Assembly: GCA_019722365.1 (NCBI GenBank) | Contig: JADFUC010002401.1 | Span: 930,001-994,000 of the forward strand | DNA length: 64,000 nt | Source: Lithospermum erythrorhizon | Taxonomy: Eukaryota > Streptophyta > Magnoliopsida > Boraginales > Boraginaceae | Reading direction: 5' to 3' | Translations under genes and position numbers: made by a program | Part shown: positions 38,291 through 49,188 of the stretch, in pieces | How the letters are laid out: every line of letters begins with the position of its first letter | Numbering within the stretch: position 1 is the stretch's first letter | The notes under the pieces: generated by a model | Told to the model about the DNA's origin: nothing | Databases searched by the model: none | The model's input: the letters and a program-made list of their open reading frames with translations, nothing else

Positions 38291-40247
38291 ATTAGTAGTA
38301 TAAATTATTCATAGTTCTACTATTCAATTTTATTTTATGTATTTATTTTAACATATTTTAATTGATGATTGACTTAATAATATAATATTTGCACAAAACT
38401 GAATAATATCAAGTAATTTTAACCACACAAATGTATAAAGAGGCTATACATTAGATGTCCTTCTTCGAATGTGAAATACTTCAAATGAATTATATTGAAA
38501 ATCAATGGAATAAAGATGACATATCTCTTTTAAAAACTATATCTTGTGTAATAATTTTTTTAATAAAAAGTTAAACCTCAATAGTATATATGTGATTAAT
38601 ATTACTTGGAGTCTCATTTAGGAGCTTATAGAATTTAGAAAGTTTGGTACTTATAAGAGGTATAATTGTACTTTCACCTTAATTCAAATAGAAGCATGTA
38701 ACCACTCCTCATAAACATCGTGACGCAATCTTTATTAGCGAATCTAAAAAGAAAACGTGAAATGCCTTAAATGTCTTCATGAGAGGAACCGTACGATCAA
38801 ATATCTTACTTATAGGATGATCCAATGGTGTGTAACTATGTAAGCTTGTTGCTTACAATATATGTGTAAGTTCCTAAGATGAGGCTCTATTACTTGATAT
38901 GGACACTTTTAAAATTTTGATATAAATAACAACTTTAATATGTAAGGTCATGTTAAGTCAGTCTCAAATAGGCTTTATGTATCACTTTGCACGAATGTTC
39001 ATCAATAAAGTGAATATATACCTATCATATACATATTCATGCATGCATTTTTTAGACCTTAATGTCGTCGAGAATTCATATTTCATAGAGTGAAACTCAT
39101 TATAAGTATTATTATGAAAATATTATACCCCACCTTAGTTTACTAACATTATCGATACTCCCTCCATTTTTTTAGTTGTCAAGTAGACATTTGCACATGG
39201 ATTAAGAAAAGAAAAGTAGTCAAAAGTGCATTGAAATGTAAAATGCTATTTATTATGCTAAACGACAACTAAAAAATAAATTTCTTTTTGCTAAACGCCA
39301 ACTAAAAAACGGAGGGAGTATTAAATAGTAAAGATTGAATTTTGCTTTAATTTCCTTCATATTGAATTCAACTCTAATTAGTTATTTACTTATAGTTTAT
39401 AGATAAATATATTTTTACTTAAGCATAAAACTAACATGTTATATATATTATAGTAAAAAATTAAATTTTGAAATAAAATATCCAAATCTCTTAAATTTCA
39501 AATAAAAAATTAAATGATTGTCAGTTTCTTGATTTAAATGTTCCAAATTGACAAACTTTCACTCCTTCATCGTATAAACATAATATCGATTGAATAAAAT
39601 TTAATGTCAATGTTAAAGTATATTGAAAAATATTATTATTTGATCATTTTTACCAAATATTACACAAATGTAAATAAAATATTTGTATTTATTATTTAAC
39701 TGCGGAAAAATCCAAATTTAAATCTTGACAATCTATCGATGGATGATAGATAATGAATTTTGATACTTTGCTTCAATTGTTATAATGTAATACAAAATAT
39801 CACATAATAATTTAGATATATGTTCTTAATAATTTTTGTATTAGGGAAATATTTTTCAATTTATACTGAATAATTATTTATACAAATTTTCTTGTATGAG
39901 TAGACTAATTAATTGTATTAAAATTGAATGTACTGATTGTTATCATAAAATAAAAAAAATCAAATGCGGTATTATATCAAACACTTTTATCTGTTGGTAA
40001 ATATGTTGAGTATTTTTTATATAATTGGACCAAGATGTTGATAATGAACATATGGTAATTAGCATACGTATGAAAGTGTTATAGAATTTTTAGGCAAAAT
40101 TTAAGACTTATTAATTATTGAATTATTATAGCAGTCTTTTTTAAAATTTTAGAAACATATTTTTTTACTAATAGAAAATATTATAATAAGGGTAATATAG
40201 TAATTAGTAGTATGAAATTGAAGAAACACAACTCACACTTTTATAAT
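38291..40247 (+). repeat. Dispersed repeat, copy 1 (longer)
   Basis: Direct-orientation copy of 44860-46222. Both start ATTAGTAGTATAAATTATTC and end near CAACTCACACTTTTATAA. Shared blocks include TTCGAATGTGAAATACT, TCATCAATAAAGTG, ATACATATTCATGCATG and AGAAAATATTATAATAAGG. Copy 1 carries a Stowaway MITE (39158-39318) and a 288-bp segment (38601-38888) that copy 2 lacks. No coding capacity is seen and the repeat class is not recognised. Confidence 0.8.
39158..39318. mobile_element. Stowaway MITE nested in dispersed repeat copy 1
   Basis: Starts CTCCCTCCATTTTTTTAG with TTGTC next, and ends CCAACTAAAAAACGGAGGGAG minus one flank base; TA duplications at 39156-39157 and 39319-39320. At the equivalent place copy 2 reads AATTAATATTAAATAG without an insert, which is the empty site. 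Confidence 0.85.
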
Positions 40248-40370
40248 TAGGTAAAAATTTAAGACTTATTAATTATTGAATTGTTATAGGAGTCTTTTTT
40301 AAAATTTTAGAAACATATTTTTCCACCAATAGAAAATATTATAATAAGGGTAATATAATAATTAGAGAAG
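40088..40370. repeat. Two-copy tandem repeat, 158-bp period
   Basis: TTTAAGACTTATTAATTATT through AATAAGGGTAATATA appears at about 40100 and again at about 40258. The second unit lies beyond the right end of the dispersed repeat, so copy 1 has an end duplication that copy 2 lacks. Confidence 0.75.
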
Positions 40371-40376
40371 AATCAC

Positions 40377-40508
40377 AAAATGTAAATGAGTAGTCTCCTT
40401 TTTCCATGTTCCCTGATTTGGATGCAACACAAAAAACTATCATGTAAAATGTAAAGGAGTAGTCTCCTTTTTCCATCTTCCCCGATTTGGATGCAACACA
40501 AAAAACTA
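40377..40508. repeat. Two-copy tandem repeat, 69-bp period
   Basis: AAAATGTAAA.GAGTAGTCTC, then TTTTTCCAT.TTCCC and GATTTGGATGCAACACAAAA, occurs at 40377 and 40446 with very few differences, so it is recent. It produces a short minus-strand open frame with a repeated FLCCIQI motif, which I do not regard as a gene. Confidence 0.85.
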
Positions 40509-41309
40509 AGTGTTTGTTTAGCTAGAAAGGTTGGAAGGAGGAGGTGTTCCAACAAGAACTCGCAATATTATAACACACTCGATTTTTGTTATGGATTTTA
40601 GGTGTAACAAACAGTTGAATATTTTGTTACATTTATCCAGTTAGTTCTATGACCTCTCATCGTTGACATATAGAAGAATGTCCCCATTGTGGCTAAAGAA
40701 GCAAATGTTGAGCACATTCCAAAGTTCAATTTAGTAGTGATATGATGAGCTAGTATTAAGCTAGGGACCCTTCCATCCACTTCTATTGTCAATACATAGG
40801 AAGATTTTGTAGAATTTTAATTTTTATATGGTGATGAAGAATGAATGTTTGACTCATATTATGAATGAATCCAAGATAGTTGAGGAGAAACAAAGGAGTG
40901 AAGTTGTTCACCAAAACCTTGGCTAACCAGGATCAAGGGCAGATCTAGTCAATCGGAGGTGATGATTCGAAATATATATTAAAAAAATTTGGATAATTTT
41001 ATTTTTGTACAATTAATAAAGAATTTGCAAAAAAAAAAAAATCCTCTTATGAAATAAGAAATTTATTTAAAATGAATAAATATTGTCTTAAATTGATACT
41101 TCAAACGTTGAATATATTGTGATTCGATCGTAAGGAACTATCAAAACTAATTTAAAATGACTAAGGTGACTAAGGTGATATTGAATTGATAAAATAAGAG
41201 TTAAACCCAACACCTTGAAATAACTTTATAATGTACTTATCAATTAAGTTATTAATATTTTTGGCCTAAGACCGGAATGCTCGTGGAGGTCATGGATGGT
41301 GGGGTTGTG

Positions 41310-41900
41310 TGATTTGGACGATCCACTATTCAATATTTGAACAAGTGGGGAAGGTTTGGAAAAGAGGGTATCTGTTGTATGGCTCTCCAGGAACAGGAAA
41401 GTATAGCTTGATTGTAATTAGGGGTGGATACAAATGGAATATTTTTTCGAATATTCGAATTCGAATGTTGTCGAATATGAATTGAATTCGAATCCGATTT
41501 TATCATTCAAATGACAAACGAATGTGAATACGAATGCCTTATAATTAGATTCAAATTCTTCGACAGTTCATTTAGGGACTGAATCAATATTCGATTCGAA
41601 TTCGATTATCGTATAGATTTTTATTAATTTATATGAAAATATGAAATATAACGAATATCGAATTTAACTCGTTTTAGTATTCGATTCGAATATGAATACA
41701 AATTCAAATATTATTGTAGAAATTTAAATTTGATGATATTCAATTCGATTTGGTTAATTTCCACCCCTAATTGAAGCCATTGCAAATTACCTCACATTTT
41801 AAGTTCACAAGTATGCATTCAGATTCTAAGTCGTGTGGGCTAAGTTTGGTAAGAATGTTAGATTGTGCCAAACTGCCAATGGCTTATGGTCCAGTTGTGG
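41310..41900 (+). pseudogene. BCS1-like AAA-ATPase relic split by a MITE
   Basis: Positions ~41326-41414 translate to a run containing GKVWKRG, then YLLYGSPGTGKYSLI. This matches the Walker A region of plant BCS1-like AAA-ATPases, which normally read WKRGYLLYGPPGTGKSSLI. After an insert (41415-41769) the sequence resumes with EAIANYLTF, again as in the family, and then stops at TAA. Upstream, a DLDDPLF-like piece lies in another frame. P-to-S and S-to-Y changes in the P-loop, the frame break, the stop and the absence of all other domains make it a non-functional fragment. Downstream to ~41900 there is only weak family likeness. Confidence 0.7.
41415..41769. mobile_element. hAT-like MITE inserted in the AAA-ATPase relic
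   Basis: Left end TAATTAGGGGTGGA and right end TTTCCACCCCTA are inverted copies. ATTG flanks both sides (41411-41414 and 41770-41773). Removing the insert plus one ATTG makes the host reading SLI-EAIANYL continuous. The 355-bp interior is rich in TTCGAAT words and non-coding. The TAGGGGTG ends suggest the hAT superfamily, though its usual 8-bp duplication is not clear here. Confidence 0.7.
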
Positions 41901-41997
41901 AGAAGAGCCGATTATCATCTACAAGAGTAACAAGACGAATCACCTTTTATATAAAACACAATACTAATTAAACTCATCTATATTTATTACAAAGTAT

Positions 41998-42059
41998 AAT
42001 AATAATAATAATAATAAATAATATAATAATAATAATAACAATAATAATAATAATAATAA

Positions 42060-42090
<31 letters not shown>

Positions 42091-42110
42091 AAGAAGAATG
42101 TTATAATAAT
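41998..42110. repeat. Compound microsatellite (AAT)n-(AAG)n
   Basis: AAT units run from about 41998 to 42060, then an abrupt switch gives about 12 GAA/AAG units to about 42100. Confidence 0.95.
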
Positions 42111-43186
42111 CCTAATCGATTCTAAAAAGTGTTTGAACCAAAAATCACCGATCGTGATGATTTCAAACGGAAGTCAACGTGATTATTCCAACTTAATAGA
42201 AGTTTATTGTCTTTCAACCATAGAAAGTCATCTTATGTAGTTTGTTTATTGATGATTGTTCACCAAGTTACTCTATAATATCAAGTTTGCTTCTTCTTTT
42301 TTTAATTTGAGTTTAATTTTATAGTTTTATTCATTTATTTTTAAAATATTTGAATACAAATATTTGATGAAAAAATTGTACTGTAATATCTTTGGTAGAA
42401 TAAGAATATTAGTGAATAAATTTTATATTGGTAAATAAATAAGAAGTGAGTAATATTTTATATTACCATATAGAGTATGATGAAGGTGAAAAAACATGGT
42501 AAGTATAAAAAAGATAGTTCATCCTTATGATACAAATTAAATATGGGATTACAGCAGGCCATTCAAATGCGATAACGAGAGCGAACTTTGAGGTCTTTAT
42601 GTTAAATGTCAACTTAATACTTAAACCCCCAAAGACGTTTTAGAAGGTGTCTAGAACTTATGTCATATTTGTTCATTTAAGTCCAAAAGACCTAATTTAT
42701 CTTTCTATCACATTGTACTTTCAACAATAATATTTAAATAGAATTAAATGTTAATCAATCAAAATTTCACTTTAAATTTACAAGTTATCAATATGTCAAT
42801 CACAATTTATTTTTAACATAAAAATATAATTCTCTTTATTGAATATTAGCTTGTATATCATGTAAACTATCATATATCTTAATTTGTGTATTGCACTATT
42901 GTTGAAAATTTAAACTTATAATAATATATTTTTAGCTTAAAAAGTTATAGATTGACCTTAAGCATGCATGCCTACTCTAGCTTTTTTGTCGGATATAAAT
43001 TTGAGAAGTTATCTTTCATTTTGTCAGTTGTAAATCAAGGTAGGTATGAACGTATTTTTTTCAACTATGAATAATAGTTAAATGATGGCTGTGTAACATT
43101 TTTTAGAAAGAGATGCTTTAAAATTGTTAGTAATGGTGTTAGTTTAACCTATTAAATAACCTAATGAAGATGCAATTTATTAATCG
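42111..43186. other. AT-rich intergenic DNA, nothing recognised
   Basis: No supported open frame or element between the compound microsatellite and the 284-bp tandem repeat. Confidence 0.5.
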
Positions 43187-43765
43187 ACTTATTATTATTT
43201 TACTTTAGAATTTATTGACAAGTTTAGCGGAGAAAGTGGCAAAAATTAGATTATTAAAAAAGTAATGTCTATCGCTTTTGAAAAGTGCAATGCACGACAA
43301 TCTTTATTAGTATTTGATTTAAAGTATAAAATTTCATCAAAATTTATTTCAAGCATTTTAAATTACATAATATTGATTTCAAAATATATTTCTTATTTTA
43401 ATTTGATTAAACGAATATTTATGATTTGTTATATTATTTATGTTTATACAAATATCTTCTAGTGTATATAACTTATTATTATTTTACTTTAGAATTTATT
43501 GATATGTTTAGTGGAGAAAAATGCAAATTAGATTATTAAAAAGTAATGTCTGTAATACTTTTTGAAACGCAATGCACGACAATTTTACTAGTATTTGATT
43601 TAAATTTCCAAAATTTCATCAAAATTTATTTCAAACATTTAAATTACATAATATTAATTTAAAATATTTTATTTATTTTAATTTAATTAATAAAGTTGAA
43701 TATTTATAATTTATTACAATATTTATATTTATACAAATATCATTTAGTGTATATAACTTTATTCG
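43187..43765. repeat. Two-copy tandem repeat, 284-bp period
   Basis: ACTTATTATTATTTTACTTT begins at 43187 and 43471. Each unit continues with AGAATTTATTGA, GATTATTAAAAA, GCAATGCACGACAAT, TTTCATCAAAATTTATTTC and AGTGTATATAACTT. Copies differ by point changes and small indels. A 65-codon open frame in unit 1 is not conserved in unit 2, so it is not a gene. Confidence 0.85.
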
Positions 43766-44859
43766 AGTTTACAAATTTTACAAATATTTAAAATTTTAAA
43801 TATTTCGTATTTTTATCATTCCAAACGAATCCAAAAACGAAATTTCAAGCTTGAACCATGATTATAATGGATAACATTGAGTGTAGACGAAAATAAATGA
43901 AAGAGGAAAGCCGGAACAACTCAGAAAAGGCCCTCTTTGAAGTCCTTTTGTTGCACTACAACTTAATGACTCATTACGCCAAGAAAATATCACCTATATT
44001 GTCACCTATGCATACTTCTCGTAAGTTTATGGTAAAACTTTAGGAAAAATGAACAAGCTACAAGAATGAAATTCAATTTTGTAAAAAGGATGAAGAGACA
44101 TGTGCATTCTTTTGTTCCCATCATCAGTTGGGTGCTTCGAAACCTACAAGACACATCCATGGAGAATTACATTTCTAGTAGTGTGACGGATAGAAGTGCA
44201 TATAAATCCAACGCCTTAATTTTCAAGGTACAAACTTTTTCTCATTTTATCCCTACCGACGCATGGAGTGCGGGTGAAAGCATAATGAACAAATCAATCA
44301 TTCGTCGGGGTGTCGTCGATATATAGTGAATTTACATGTCCAACGCATGGAACACGTGGGTGGAAATGCATACCGACCCTACGTTTCATATGCTCAAGTG
44401 TATAATGACCATTTGACAAAGTTTTTCATAATTTCAAGCGACCAAATGGTACATACGGTGGATATGCATATCCACAATATTACGTGTTTGTTGGATATGC
44501 AAATGAACCCACCATATATACGATTAATTTTATTTTCTCACTTTTCACACTTTTGTATTAACATTCATAAATCAATTTTTTTTCTATTTTCACAAATATT
44601 TTGTTATGAGTTGACATTATTTTATATTTTATAATAATTTTAAAAAATTTGTTCACTATTTATATTAATATTTTAAGAATGTTAAAGTTAATGTGTATCA
44701 TGATAGGTATATTAATATTAAAATTTATATTTATCATGTTAAATTTTTTTGGTTAATGTTTAAAATGTTAAATTTTATATTAATGTTAAATTATAATAAA
44801 ATGTGTTACATTATTTAGACTAGAATAAATGGCGCTTTATCGCCAAGATTTATGTCTTA
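43766..44859. other. Intergenic DNA with unexplained less AT-rich patch
   Basis: Positions 43860-44500 are noticeably less AT-rich than the surroundings and hold two abutting open frames (44066-44326 and 44326-44634). Neither encodes a recognisable protein, so this is probably decayed transposon or gene sequence. Confidence 0.4.
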
Positions 44860-46222
44860 ATTAGTAGTATAAATTATTCATAGTTCTACTATTCAATTTT
44901 TATTTTATGTATTCATTTTAACACATATTTTAATCGATGACGACTAATAATATTTGCACAAAACTAAATAATATCAAGACTTTTATTTTTAGCCATTAAA
45001 AATTAAAAAAGGCCACACATTAGATGTCCTTGTTCGAATGTGAAATACTCCAAATGAATTATATTGAAAATCAATGAAATAAAGATGACATACCTCTTTT
45101 AAAAATTATATATATTGTGCAATAATTTTTAATAAACAGTTAAACTTTAATAGTATATATGTGATTAATTACTTGATATGGAAACTTTTAAAATATCCAA
45201 ACATAAATAACAACTTTAATATAAAAGGTCACAAGAAGTCATTCAAATAGAAGATGAGGGTACCGATTTGTACATCGAATGTTCATCAATAAAGTGGATT
45301 ATATACCTATAATATACATATTCATGCATGTATTTTTTAGACCATAATATCGATGAATTATATTTCATATAGTAAAAATTAATATAAGTATTATTATTAT
45401 GACAATATATTCGTATTTAGTTTACTAACTACTAATTAATATTAAATAGTAAAAGATTGAATTTTTTAAATTCCTTTCATATATTGAATCCAACTCTAAT
45501 TAATTATTGCATCTATAGTTTAGGTAAAAATATTTTTATTTAAGCATAAAAACTAATATTATATATATTATAATAAAAAAATTAAATTTTTTTGAAATAA
45601 AATATCCAAATCTATTACTCTCTTCATACTAAATGATTGTCATGCTTGATTTAAGTGCTGCAAATTAATAAAATTTTATGCCTTCATCAATAAACATAAT
45701 TTTGATTTGAATAAAATTTAATGTCAATATTAAAGTACATTGAAAATATTATTGTTTGATAATTTTCACCAAATATTATACAATAAAAATAAAATATTTG
45801 AATTTAACATTTAATATGTAAAAATTCAAATTTAAACTTTGACAATCTATTGGGGATGGAGGGAGTATTAGATATGTAACTTGATACTTTATATCAAATA
45901 TTTTTATCTGCTGACAAAGATATTGATTATTTTTATATAATCGGAATAAGACAGTTAATCAATGAACATATGATAATTGAAGATACGATAAAAGTGGTAA
46001 ACTCTTGCACATATTATAAGAGAGTAGATAACTCCAACTATATTTGAATTGTTATAGAATTTTGAGGTAAAAATTTAGAATTTATTAATTATTGAATTGT
46101 TATAGGAATCTTTTTTTTAAATCTTAGAAACATATTTTTCCATCAATAGAAAATATTATAATAAGGGTAATATAGTAATTAGTAATGTGAAAATGGAAGA
46201 AATACAACTCACACTTTTATAA
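44860..46222 (+). repeat. Dispersed repeat, copy 2 (shorter)
   Basis: Direct copy of 38291-40247, about 6.6 kb to its right. It lacks the 288-bp segment present in copy 1: where copy 1 has two ATTACTTG words at 38601 and 38889, copy 2 has a single ATTACTTG near 45157. It also lacks the nested MITE at 39158. It contains its own Stowaway-like element (45618-45865), a decayed version of which is visible in copy 1. Confidence 0.8.
45618..45865. mobile_element. Stowaway-like MITE inside dispersed repeat copy 2
   Basis: Left end CTCTCTTCATACTAAATG with ATTGTC next; right end GACAATCTATTGGGGATG followed by GAGGGAG; TA on both sides. The matching region of copy 1 (about 39505-39745) retains ATGATTGTCA and GACAATCTATCGATGGATG, so this insertion predates the duplication. 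Confidence 0.6.
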
Positions 46223-47501
46223 GTAAGGGGATTCTCAATTAGTTAAATTACGGACGAGTACTTAAACAAGCTAGAAAACATTGAAGCCACATAGAGTTTG
46301 TTCGTATCGCCTAACGAGCACATAGGATGTGTGTCCCGATTTTAACCACCATGTGTATCGTATGCTGGGTGAAAAATGTTAAAACGTTCAAATTTCACAA
46401 AGTATAAGATAATAATTGGTATTATCGTTAGTAATTACAAATAGGATGTGTGTCCCGATCTTTGGATATTGTGATTTGGTATGTTATAATTTTATGTTTG
46501 TTTTAAGAATTGTGAATTTATATTTTTAATTTTTTTTTAACTTTTTGAGAATGTTAAAGTTAGTAATTACAAATAACTATGTTAAACTTATTGTTTATAT
46601 GAATGTGAAGAACATTGTGTCAATAATATTAAACTTATTGTTATTATATTTTATTTTTTTGTTAATAATATGTATCATGATCCATTTTATGTTAATATAT
46701 ATCATAATGAATCTTAAATTAATTAAGTATATTAATTATGTTGAATTGTTATTACAAAATATTAATAACAAAAAATCAGGCCCCAACGTATGGTACATGG
46801 GTTCAAACATAAACCCGGCGCATGATGTGTTTGTCCGTTATAGAAACTAACACACATCAGATTTGAAATTATACAAACGAACCAAGAGCAATCGCTTGTT
46901 CGTTATACAACCGAGCCTAATGCTTGCGCTATGATTAAATATCTCTATATCAATTTTTCACTTATATTACCGATCACATGAAATATTTGTTCGTTATACT
47001 TTCCACCCCACACTCCATGCCATAGGAATAAAATGAAAAAAAAATTGTGCCTTGGAAATAATTTTTGCCGACAGATATACCTTGGAACCTTGGAAATAAT
47101 TTTTGCCGACAGATAGTAACTAACTATAGAGCAAATGTTAGCTCATCTTGTTTTGATTTTGTTTTGGACATGTAATGTATGGATGCTAATTACTCTGTTG
47201 GTTTTTGTTGCTTAATTATAAAAAAGAAGACAATAACGTCAATTTTCAGAACTATCCATTATTTTTATTATAAGGTGTCCAAAGTGCAAACTCAGGTTAC
47301 AGACAAATACGAGACAAATGAAAGTACAACCACTGACATAAGGATATACTAAAGCTATTGTTTTTGTAAATGTTTTCCATTAAAAATAAAATAACAAGAA
47401 AAAAAGAAGAGAAAAGCCAGTCCGGCGCCATGGCCACCCTCGCTCGTCTCCTTCGCCCTTCGGAAACTTCATTATACTTTGATATCTGCATGCTGCAGCA
47501 A
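46223..47501. other. Intergenic DNA and probable eIF5A 3' UTR
   Basis: AT-rich DNA with an unrecognised 101-codon open frame (46545-46850). About 47270-47501 is the likely minus-strand 3' UTR of eIF5A and is more GC-rich near 47400-47470. A short tandem repeat lies at 47051-47116. Confidence 0.5.
47051..47116. repeat. Two-copy tandem repeat, 38-bp period
   Basis: CTTGGAAATAATTTTTGCCG then ACAGATA occurs at 47051 and 47089, identical over 27 bases. A recent duplication, non-coding. Confidence 0.9.
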
Positions 47502-49188
47502 TTACTTGTTTCCGAGATCCTTCAGACCACAGATCTGCTCCTCCCCCATTGCCGACATGACACTAACAATCAGGTCTTTCCCTTCGGCAAAACAATCCTG
47601 CATCTGCAGACCAAATCGAACAAAAAAAATCTTATACAGAGTACTAAATGCTAGTCTCAGCTCTAAGCCTCTAAGCAAACCCAAAAACTGTGGCCAACTT
47701 CCTTTATTGATTTAACCATTTTTTCCAATGAATGGTAAAGATTTAAATAAATTACATGCATAAATTGGAATATGCATCCGAAGGAAGCATACATCACAGG
47801 ATTAGTTCAGATAATACCAAGCATGTAATTGCAAAGACATCAGACTCTTGATAATCCTCAGACCAGATGTAGGACAGCTAGTTCATGCTCGATAATTACC
47901 TGTTTGAGGAGAGCCTCGTCAGTTGGAAGCTTGAGATCATCCTTGGTCTGGCCACTATCAGTCAACAAACTCACCTGAAAATGTTAATAATGAAATAGCA
48001 AGATCTGTAGAATAAATCTATGCAAAGAAATCAAAAGGGAATAACAACTACGACATACAAATCCATCTTCAGAGATGTCAATCAGCTGATAATCAGTACG
48101 GTTGACATGAGGAACCTGCAACACCAAATGCAAACATTAAAAATCTACAGGACTGATGTGCATAGCTACCGAGAATGTATCGATACAGAAAAAATGCTTA
48201 CATCACAGTTATGAGAAGATGGGACAATATCCTCAAGCTTCTTGCCATTGAAGATATCAATGGCAACAAAGTGGCACTTGGCGTGACCGTGCTTCCCAGT
48301 CTTAGAGGTTGAAACTTCAACAACCTACGTGATTAGAACTCATTAAACCTTTACACGTAAAAGCTTCAACCTTTATTCTCTATAAATAAGAGATAGACTA
48401 CATGGTCAAATCTAATTTAAAGTGCAAGAGGGTCGAAAGAAACTCGTAAGGAATCTTTCATTTTCACCATAACTAATCACCCCTCCGGTTCTTATTTTCC
48501 TTCATATGTGCAATAAAAAAACCTTCCTTTTCCCTTAATAATGGAGGTGCCTCCTCTCCAACCTCCTCACCTAAAAAGGACCTTGCCAAACTAAGGTTTT
48601 AACGCATACCAAACTTTGACTACTTTAATCCATTAATTTCTATAACATGCCACAATTCTTAGAAACCAAAAAAACGGATAAATGCCTTTTTCTTACAGCT
48701 ACAAATTGATTCATTAAATAATTAATAAATCAACTCAGATCTAAATTAATCGGTAATAAATAAACAACCACAAATCACTAGATCTGAAAATAAATAAACA
48801 ATAACATAAAAATAAACAAATTAGTACTCCCCCCATACCAAAAAATTGTCAAGTTCAAATTTTGATGGTTGACTTTCTCAACTTTGACCTCAAATATTTT
48901 TCTATACATCCCACAATATCCCACAAAAAATACATAAAAAAATACCCTTTTCAACGAATTTCACCACCAACATAATAATTTCGAAGATACCCAAAACTTT
49001 GTTAATCATGAAAATTAAAATTAAATAAAAGTGACAACTTTTTGGGACCAAAAATAAAAAAGGACCTTGCAAGGACGGCCTTTGATGACTATGTAGCCAC
49101 TCTTACGAATGGTACCAGCTTGTTGGGGGTAGGTTTTGGATGCTCCAGCATCTCCCTTTGCCTCAAAGTGATGTTCCTCGTCCGACAT
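47502..49188 (-). CDS. eIF5A: Translation initiation factor 5A (eIF5A)
   Basis: Elongation/termination factor carrying hypusine, which helps ribosomes through polyproline stretches. Five minus-strand exons join in phase: 49188-49066, 48324-48202, 48115-48059, 47974-47900 and 47603-47502 (TAA), giving 159 residues, the normal plant length. The N-terminus [11 protein letters not shown] is diagnostic. The hypusine loop [12 protein letters not shown] spans residues 46-57, with Lys52 as the expected hypusination site. The C-terminal OB-fold domain includes [11 protein letters not shown] and [11 protein letters not shown]. All splice sites are GT-AG and all exon lengths are multiples of three. Intron 1 (48325-49065) carries a truncated Stowaway-like MITE. 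Of the seven genes this is the most certain. Confidence 0.97.
48827..49050. mobile_element. Partly decayed Stowaway-like MITE in eIF5A intron 1
   Basis: Left end CTCCCCCCATACCAAAAAAT then TGTCAAG, preceded by TA; the right side reads GTGACAACTTTTTGGGACC, an inverted copy without the usual GGAGGGAG finish. It sits only ~16 bases from the exon 1 donor. Confidence 0.6.

Noticed and set aside
40373..40555. 60-codon reverse frame with repeated FLCCIQI
   Set aside because: The protein repeat is just the 69-bp DNA tandem repeat read through; no gene signals surround it.
38193..43765. Short direct repeats considered as a CRISPR-like array
   Set aside because: Only two units each, contiguous without spacers, in a plant nuclear context.
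44066..44634. Two abutting open frames of 86 and 102 codons
   Set aside because: No similarity to known proteins and no conserved motif; the region is kept only as an unexplained patch.
47370..47654. Plus-strand open frame starting ATGGCCACCCTCGC
   Set aside because: It lies antisense to the eIF5A 3' UTR and last exon, and its residues past the start look like an antisense shadow.
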